Shown: piece after piece, positions 59,941 through 64,000 of the stretch
Position numbering within the stretch: the stretch's first letter is position 1
Layout of the letters: the number at the start of each line of letters is the position of its first letter
NCBI GenBank assembly: GCA_038396585.1
Contig: CP121691.1
Coordinates: forward strand, 1,302,001 to 1,366,000
Source of the DNA: Vallitaleaceae bacterium 9-2
Lineage (GTDB): Bacteria; Bacillota; Clostridia; Lachnospirales; Vallitaleaceae
Direction of reading: 5' to 3'
Length of the DNA: 64,000 nt
Notes under the pieces: model-generated
Told to the model about the DNA's origin: nothing
The model's database searches: none
What the model saw: the letters and a program-made list of their open reading frames with translations, nothing else
Position numbers and translations under genes: made by a program

Positions 59941-60660
59941 ATGATAAAAAAAATAAAATCGTTAATAATATTCAGTGTATTTTTGTCAATTGCTTTTCCA
60001 TTAGTCGTATCTGCTAATTCGGCGGAACCACCCGGAATTGTAGTTATTCTAGAAGGAGGTCAACGAGCGACAGATGCATGGATGATGTATGATGACAAGA
60101 AAATACCCGGGCGAAGGATAGATTATCCCTTTGAAGCACAGTTTTGGTTCAAGGCGTATTTTTCTGAAGAGAAACCGGAAACATTTACGTTAAATGTAGT
60201 ATCAGAGAATGGACAGATTTATAACTATAATCTTGATATTAAAGGGCATTATCACAATACGTATACTGTCAATATGAAGAATATGGAAATTACTTCTGGA
60301 AAATCTTTGAGCCGATCTATATTGCTAATCTTTTCAAGGGTTATACTGACATTATTGCTTGAAGGGTTTATTTTCTACTTGTTTAGCTTTAGACAGAAGA
60401 AGTCATGGGCAATTTTTGTAGTAGTCAATTTAATGACACAGATTGGGTTGAACATATATATCAATTCAGTCGATGTAGCTGCCAGTTACCCAATTATCAT
60501 ATATTTCTTTGGAGAATTTTGGGTGTTTTTTGCAGAAATTATTGCCGTTTCTGTTTTGGTAAAAGAAAAGAAAGTGTCAAGGCGGATTGCATATACTTTT
60601 ATTGCCAATGTGGTGAGTCTCATTGCCGGAGGGTATATACTGACTTGGCTACCATTATAA
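59941..60660 (+). CDS. Secreted/multi-span membrane protein, unknown
   Basis: The 239-residue protein has a signal peptide (SLIIFSVFLSIAFPLVVSANS), an external beta-rich domain of about 95 residues (AEPPGIVVILEGGQRATDAW), and four C-terminal membrane helices. GGAGG precedes ATG59941. The layout resembles small sensor or transport accessory proteins, but no family is assigned. Confidence 0.65.
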   Translation: MIKKIKSLIIFSVFLSIAFPLVVSANSAEPPGIVVILEGGQRATDAWMMYDDKKIPGRRIDYPFEAQFWFKAYFSEEKPETFTLNVVSENGQIYNYNLDIKGHYHNTYTVNMKNMEITSGKSLSRSILLIFSRVILTLLLEGFIFYLFSFRQKKSWAIFVVVNLMTQIGLNIYINSVDVAASYPIIIYFFGEFWVFFAEIIAVSVLVKEKKVSRRIAYTFIANVVSLIAGGYILTWLPL

Positions 60661-60772
60661 AAGTTGCGACAACGCAATTTGAGCTTTGGCCTTTGACGCA
60701 GTACTACAAAATAGGAATTCAAGTGGAAATGCCAACTGGGTAATAAATTTGTCGGAAAGGTGATTAAATAGT

Positions 60773-61852
60773 ATGAAAGATAAAATATTGGTTATTGGTG
60801 GATATGGGAATGTAGGGAAAATTATTTGTAGAGATTTAGGAGAAAAATTTCCGGGAAAAGTTATTGCTGCCGGTAGAAGTTTTGAAAAAGCAAAAAAATT
60901 TACACAAACAACGAATGGAAATGTACTGCCATTGAAATTCGATTTATTCAATACTCAGGATAATAAAAATCTATTAGAGGATGTATCAACTGTAGTAATG
61001 TGCTTAGACCAAACGGATACAAAATTTATTGAAGAGTGCATCAAAATGGGGGTAAATTATATTGATATTACAGCTTCATATGATTTTTTCTCAAAAATTC
61101 AGACGTTACATACGCGAGCTAAAAAATCAGATTCTACAATTGTTATGAGTGTTGGTTTATCTCCTGGTCTTACTAATTTAATGGTTAAATATAGTAAATC
61201 CCATTTGGACATCTTGGACAATGCAGATATAAATCTAATGCTTGGCCTTGGAGATGGGCATGGGAAGGCTGCAATTGAATGGATGGTTGATAATATGAAT
61301 ACAAAATTTAATATTATTGAAAAAGGAAAAACAATTCAGGTTAAAAGTCTAGAAGATGGAAAGAGTACTAAATTTCCTAAACCTTTCGGAGATAGGTATA
61401 CTTATCGGTTTGATTTTGCAGAACAACATGGTTTGCCTGAAACTCTAAATATCAAGAGCGTATCGAATCGTATTTGTTTCGATTCGCGTTTTGTCACACA
61501 TTTTTTGGTTTTATTAAAAAAAATAGGTTTACTTAAAACCTTGAAATTAGACTTTTTTAGGAAGGGGTTTATAAATTTATTAAAGAAATCTAATATGGGT
61601 TCGGATATTTTTATAGCTAAAGTAGATGCTTTAGGAAAAAAGAATGGAGTTAGAAGGGGTTTTGAATGTTTTGTTAGGGGAAAGAGAGAAGGGGAAATTA
61701 CTGGTAAGGTTGCTGCAATTGTAGCTGAGTATATTTATAGGGAAAAATATCCTTCGGGTACGTATCATATTGAAGAAATCTTTAGTTTGGAAGAAATAAT
61801 AGAACAAATAGATGACTATATAGATTTTCATAGTAATTACACAAGAATATAA
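60773..61852 (+). CDS. Saccharopine dehydrogenase-like NAD(P)-binding protein
   Basis: The 359-residue protein starts with a Rossmann motif (KILVIGGYGNVGKIICRDL) and continues with the saccharopine dehydrogenase pattern: VVMCLDQTDTKFIEECIKMGVNYIDIT, then SVGLSPGLTNLMVKY. Such proteins are reductases or dehydrogenases of unknown substrate rather than lysine biosynthesis enzymes. It has GGAAAGGTG ahead of the start and is followed directly by the acetyltransferase. Confidence 0.82.
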   Translation: MKDKILVIGGYGNVGKIICRDLGEKFPGKVIAAGRSFEKAKKFTQTTNGNVLPLKFDLFNTQDNKNLLEDVSTVVMCLDQTDTKFIEECIKMGVNYIDITASYDFFSKIQTLHTRAKKSDSTIVMSVGLSPGLTNLMVKYSKSHLDILDNADINLMLGLGDGHGKAAIEWMVDNMNTKFNIIEKGKTIQVKSLEDGKSTKFPKPFGDRYTYRFDFAEQHGLPETLNIKSVSNRICFDSRFVTHFLVLLKKIGLLKTLKLDFFRKGFINLLKKSNMGSDIFIAKVDALGKKNGVRRGFECFVRGKREGEITGKVAAIVAEYIYREKYPSGTYHIEEIFSLEEIIEQIDDYIDFHSNYTRI

Positions 61853-61903
61853 ATGTTATCGGTTGGTACTTCCTATGACGGATTAATTGAAAGTTGGGAA
61901 AAT

Positions 61904-62428
61904 ATGAAGATAAAAATTGAAGCTATGAGCCAAGAAAATATAAAAGAAATCTATGACTTTGAGTTAGAGAATAGACATTATTTTGAGAGAACCTTACCAC
62001 CAAGACCAGCAAAATATTTTAATTATGAATCATTTAAAGACCTAATGAATGAAATACTATTGGAGCAATTGAATGGTGAATGCTATATGTGTATAGTGCG
62101 TGACAAGTCAGGAAAAATGGTTGGTAGAGTCAACCTAAGTTCCATTAGAGGTCATAACAGTAAAAGAGCTGAACTAGGATATAGGATAAGCGAAAATGAA
62201 CAAGGGAAGGGATATGCATCTGAGGCGATAAGGTTAATTCTTGGAGAAGGCGCAGAAAAATTAGGCTTAAAAATTATAGAAGCTGGAACATCAACAACGA
62301 ATATAGGATCGCAGAAGGTCTTATTCAAAAATGGATTTGAGCAAGTTGGCAGAGAGAAAAAGGTAATGATGATAAATGGAGATTGGGTAGATGGTCTACT
62401 ATTTGAAAGATGTATTGCGAACGGCTGA
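61904..62428 (+). CDS. GNAT-family acetyltransferase (RimJ/RimL-like)
   Basis: The 174-residue protein has the RimJ/RimL features: helical start, VGRVNLSSIRG, AELGYRISENEQGKGYASEA (acetyl-CoA loop) and TSTTNIGSQKVLFKNGFEQVG. It may acetylate a ribosomal protein N-terminus or a small molecule. ATG61904 is favoured by comparison with family starts; the open frame begins at ATG61853, overlapping the previous stop region. Confidence 0.8.
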   Translation: MKIKIEAMSQENIKEIYDFELENRHYFERTLPPRPAKYFNYESFKDLMNEILLEQLNGECYMCIVRDKSGKMVGRVNLSSIRGHNSKRAELGYRISENEQGKGYASEAIRLILGEGAEKLGLKIIEAGTSTTNIGSQKVLFKNGFEQVGREKKVMMINGDWVDGLLFERCIANG

Positions 62429-62592
62429 TAAAGCAATAGAATTTATTTAAGGAATGTGAGGATTATTTTTATTTAGTGGAAGGTAGGGAAGCTGAATAAA
62501 GAAATAAAAGATAAAAATCTTTATGGAGTATTTGATGAAATCATTAAGAATCAGTAGATCATCTTTATATTAATGAGAAAGGAGGGAAAATA

Positions 62593-62754
62593 ATGCATTG
62601 GTTATTTGGTGGATTTCAGATTATTAATTTAATAATAATGATAGGGTTAATAGGTCTTTGGATTTATGTGTCAATCCTATTAATCAAATTTCTACAGACA
62701 GGAACAAGAGCTTTTCAGAAGTACTTAGAAAAAAATGATGATAGACGTGATTGA
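62593..62754 (+). CDS. 53-residue membrane protein
   Basis: AAAGGAGGG precedes ATG62593. The peptide has one long hydrophobic segment (IINLIIMIGLIGLWIYVSILLI) and a charged C-terminus (KNDDRRD). It has its own ribosome site and lies 21 bases before the next gene. Function unknown. Confidence 0.65.
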   Translation: MHWLFGGFQIINLIIMIGLIGLWIYVSILLIKFLQTGTRAFQKYLEKNDDRRD

Positions 62755-62775
62755 TTCCAGAAGGGAGGAAAGTAC

Positions 62776-63837
62776 ATGAGAAAAACACTTCAGGAGGTAG
62801 CGAGCTATTTGAGCGAGATTTTAGTGCCCGAAACGCAGGAAGCATATACGATTAAATCTGAATATACAAAGTTGGCAGATGAAGATAGTATACGTGAGGG
62901 GATTCGAGCATTTAGAGCATTTTTGACCCGGCTGTACAACCGTGTATACACAAAAGGGGAAGCTTATGATAAGAGTAAAAAAGTTGCTCATGAATATGAG
63001 AATCGAACGACACTTTCAGTGTATTATCCGTTCCTGCACAATATAGGCACAATGCTCATGAACATAGGTTATCACAGTAAGTTTGACAAGAGCTCCCAAT
63101 CGCTTGCCTGCAAGAATACCGTGTTCAATAAAAAGCTATCCGTCACAAAAAATCTTGAATGTCTTCGGTTTTTGGAAGCGTGCGGTATCCATATTGAAGG
63201 CATAGATATGCATAACAATAGACAAAATCTACTGGATATCAAAACCATATACTTCACTTATCCAGAAAACCCCTCTATGCTGATAGGTCTCAAAGTGATG
63301 GCAATTGCCGAAAAAGATTACGGCACCCTTGTCAACCAGGATGTTTTCTTGCGTTGTGATTACAGAGTATTGAAAAAAGAGGAAACGGATGTGCTGGCCG
63401 TTGTCCAAGACACGATAAAGCCTTTATCTAAAGAGGTGCGGGAATTCATTGTCCACTTGCATCAGCGCTATGTAGCCAAAGGGCTTAACAGTATAGTCGA
63501 AATCAAAGGCTTTCATATCTATGTGAAGTATCGCTATAAGCGCAAGGATGTATGGGGGATGAATGCTTCTCTAAACAATGGATACCATATTAATGTAAAA
63601 TCAACAAAGACCGACGAATATACAGACACCATTAGAACTCTTCCACCAATCTTACAGGAGCTAATTACCAAAGGATATGGGTGTGGCAGAAAAAGAGAAG
63701 TCGGTCATTGTGATGGTGGTTGCCGAGGAATTCCCATATTAGTGGATGATTCCCTCTTAGACATAGGCGATGACATTAAAAGATGGTTTGATCAAGAAGT
63801 ATCATGTTTGCAAAAAAATGATGGACGAAGCATTTGA
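62776..63837 (+). CDS. Conserved-looking protein with a Cys-rich C-terminal motif, unknown
   Basis: The 353-residue cytosolic protein begins after GAAGGGAGGAAAG. Most of it is helical (KTLQEVASYLSEI, IREGIRAFRAFLTRLYNRV); the end has GYGCGRKREVGHCDGGCRG, with Cys and His residues that could bind zinc. I do not recognise the family. Codon use and base composition look like the backbone. Nothing further is seen from 63838 to the window end. Confidence 0.65.
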   Translation: MRKTLQEVASYLSEILVPETQEAYTIKSEYTKLADEDSIREGIRAFRAFLTRLYNRVYTKGEAYDKSKKVAHEYENRTTLSVYYPFLHNIGTMLMNIGYHSKFDKSSQSLACKNTVFNKKLSVTKNLECLRFLEACGIHIEGIDMHNNRQNLLDIKTIYFTYPENPSMLIGLKVMAIAEKDYGTLVNQDVFLRCDYRVLKKEETDVLAVVQDTIKPLSKEVREFIVHLHQRYVAKGLNSIVEIKGFHIYVKYRYKRKDVWGMNASLNNGYHINVKSTKTDEYTDTIRTLPPILQELITKGYGCGRKREVGHCDGGCRGIPILVDDSLLDIGDDIKRWFDQEVSCLQKNDGRSI

Positions 63838-64000
63838 AATATCAGCATCTTTAATGGATTTTTAGTGGCTTTATACCGACAGGGCAGATGGTTATAGTAT
63901 ATATGTCTTGTATAACTACAAAAAAGAAATGGTTTATAGAGTTTATACTTGGAAAATAGTCAGCTATTGTAGCACTTAATGAGTGATTTTCAACATACAC

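Noticed and set aside
60661-60772. Further attC-like sites beyond the IS
   Set aside because: No TAAC...GGAACGTTA pair with complementary arms is found between 58870 and 62776.

Overview
The window looks like chromosomal DNA of a low-GC Gram-positive anaerobe, most likely a member of the Clostridia (Bacillota). The reasons are AGGAGG-type ribosome binding sites, a SigI/RsgI pair, a Gram-positive type IV pilus operon without a secretin, S-layer homology and stalk (PF07833-type) domains, and AT-rich intergenic DNA. The species assignment is inference.

Bases 1-28,250 are the late half of a contractile-tailed prophage whose left end lies outside the window. It has a lambda-type head module (terminase, portal, ClpP-like protease, decoration and capsid proteins), then a P2-type tail module: Z-like protein, sheath, tube, a chaperone with a programmed -1 frameshift, tape measure, X, D, a minimal spike, U, gp25, J and gpI. 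The gpI-like protein is fused to a candidate polysaccharide lyase. A fibre, a subtilase with stalk domains, a holin and an L,D-transpeptidase-like protein follow. Two cargo blocks come next: a divergently transcribed set of tiny membrane proteins and a repressor-like protein between near-identical terminators, and a SAP-like/PD-(D/E)XK gene pair that resembles a defence module.

Bases 28,330-44,400 are host backbone: tRNA-Leu, sigI-rsgI, a ten-gene type IV pilus operon (pilB to minor pilins), a membrane-anchored GH3 glycosidase, tRNA-Gly, pgsA, a double-CDGSH protein and two small genes. The same SigI-type promoter (ACCyAAAA, 13 bases, CGAA) lies in front of both sigI and pilB, which suggests that SigI drives pilus production.

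Bases 44,437-57,656 are the most striking part: an integron-like cassette array. A 291-residue tyrosine recombinase is followed by an attI-like site and then by thirteen complete cassettes and one truncated one. Each complete cassette ends in an attC-like site of either 73-74 or 127 bases. The first and last ~18 bases of most cassettes are inverted complements. The hairpins carry A/C mismatches on the top strand that become G-T wobbles on the bottom strand, as expected for bottom-strand attC recombination. The recombinase has no room for the extra domain typical of IntI. Two cassettes are near-identical 526-base elements without an open reading frame and look like structured RNA. Other cargo includes lipoproteins, membrane proteins, a nucleotidyltransferase, an acetyltransferase, HEPN-like proteins, a DUF6236-like protein and a two-gene DUF4365 unit.

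An IS3-family element (57,656-58,870) cuts the end of the array. Beyond it are a lipoprotein pseudogene with several frameshifts and ordinary chromosomal genes: a membrane protein, a saccharopine dehydrogenase-like protein, an acetyltransferase, a tiny membrane protein and a Cys-rich unknown.
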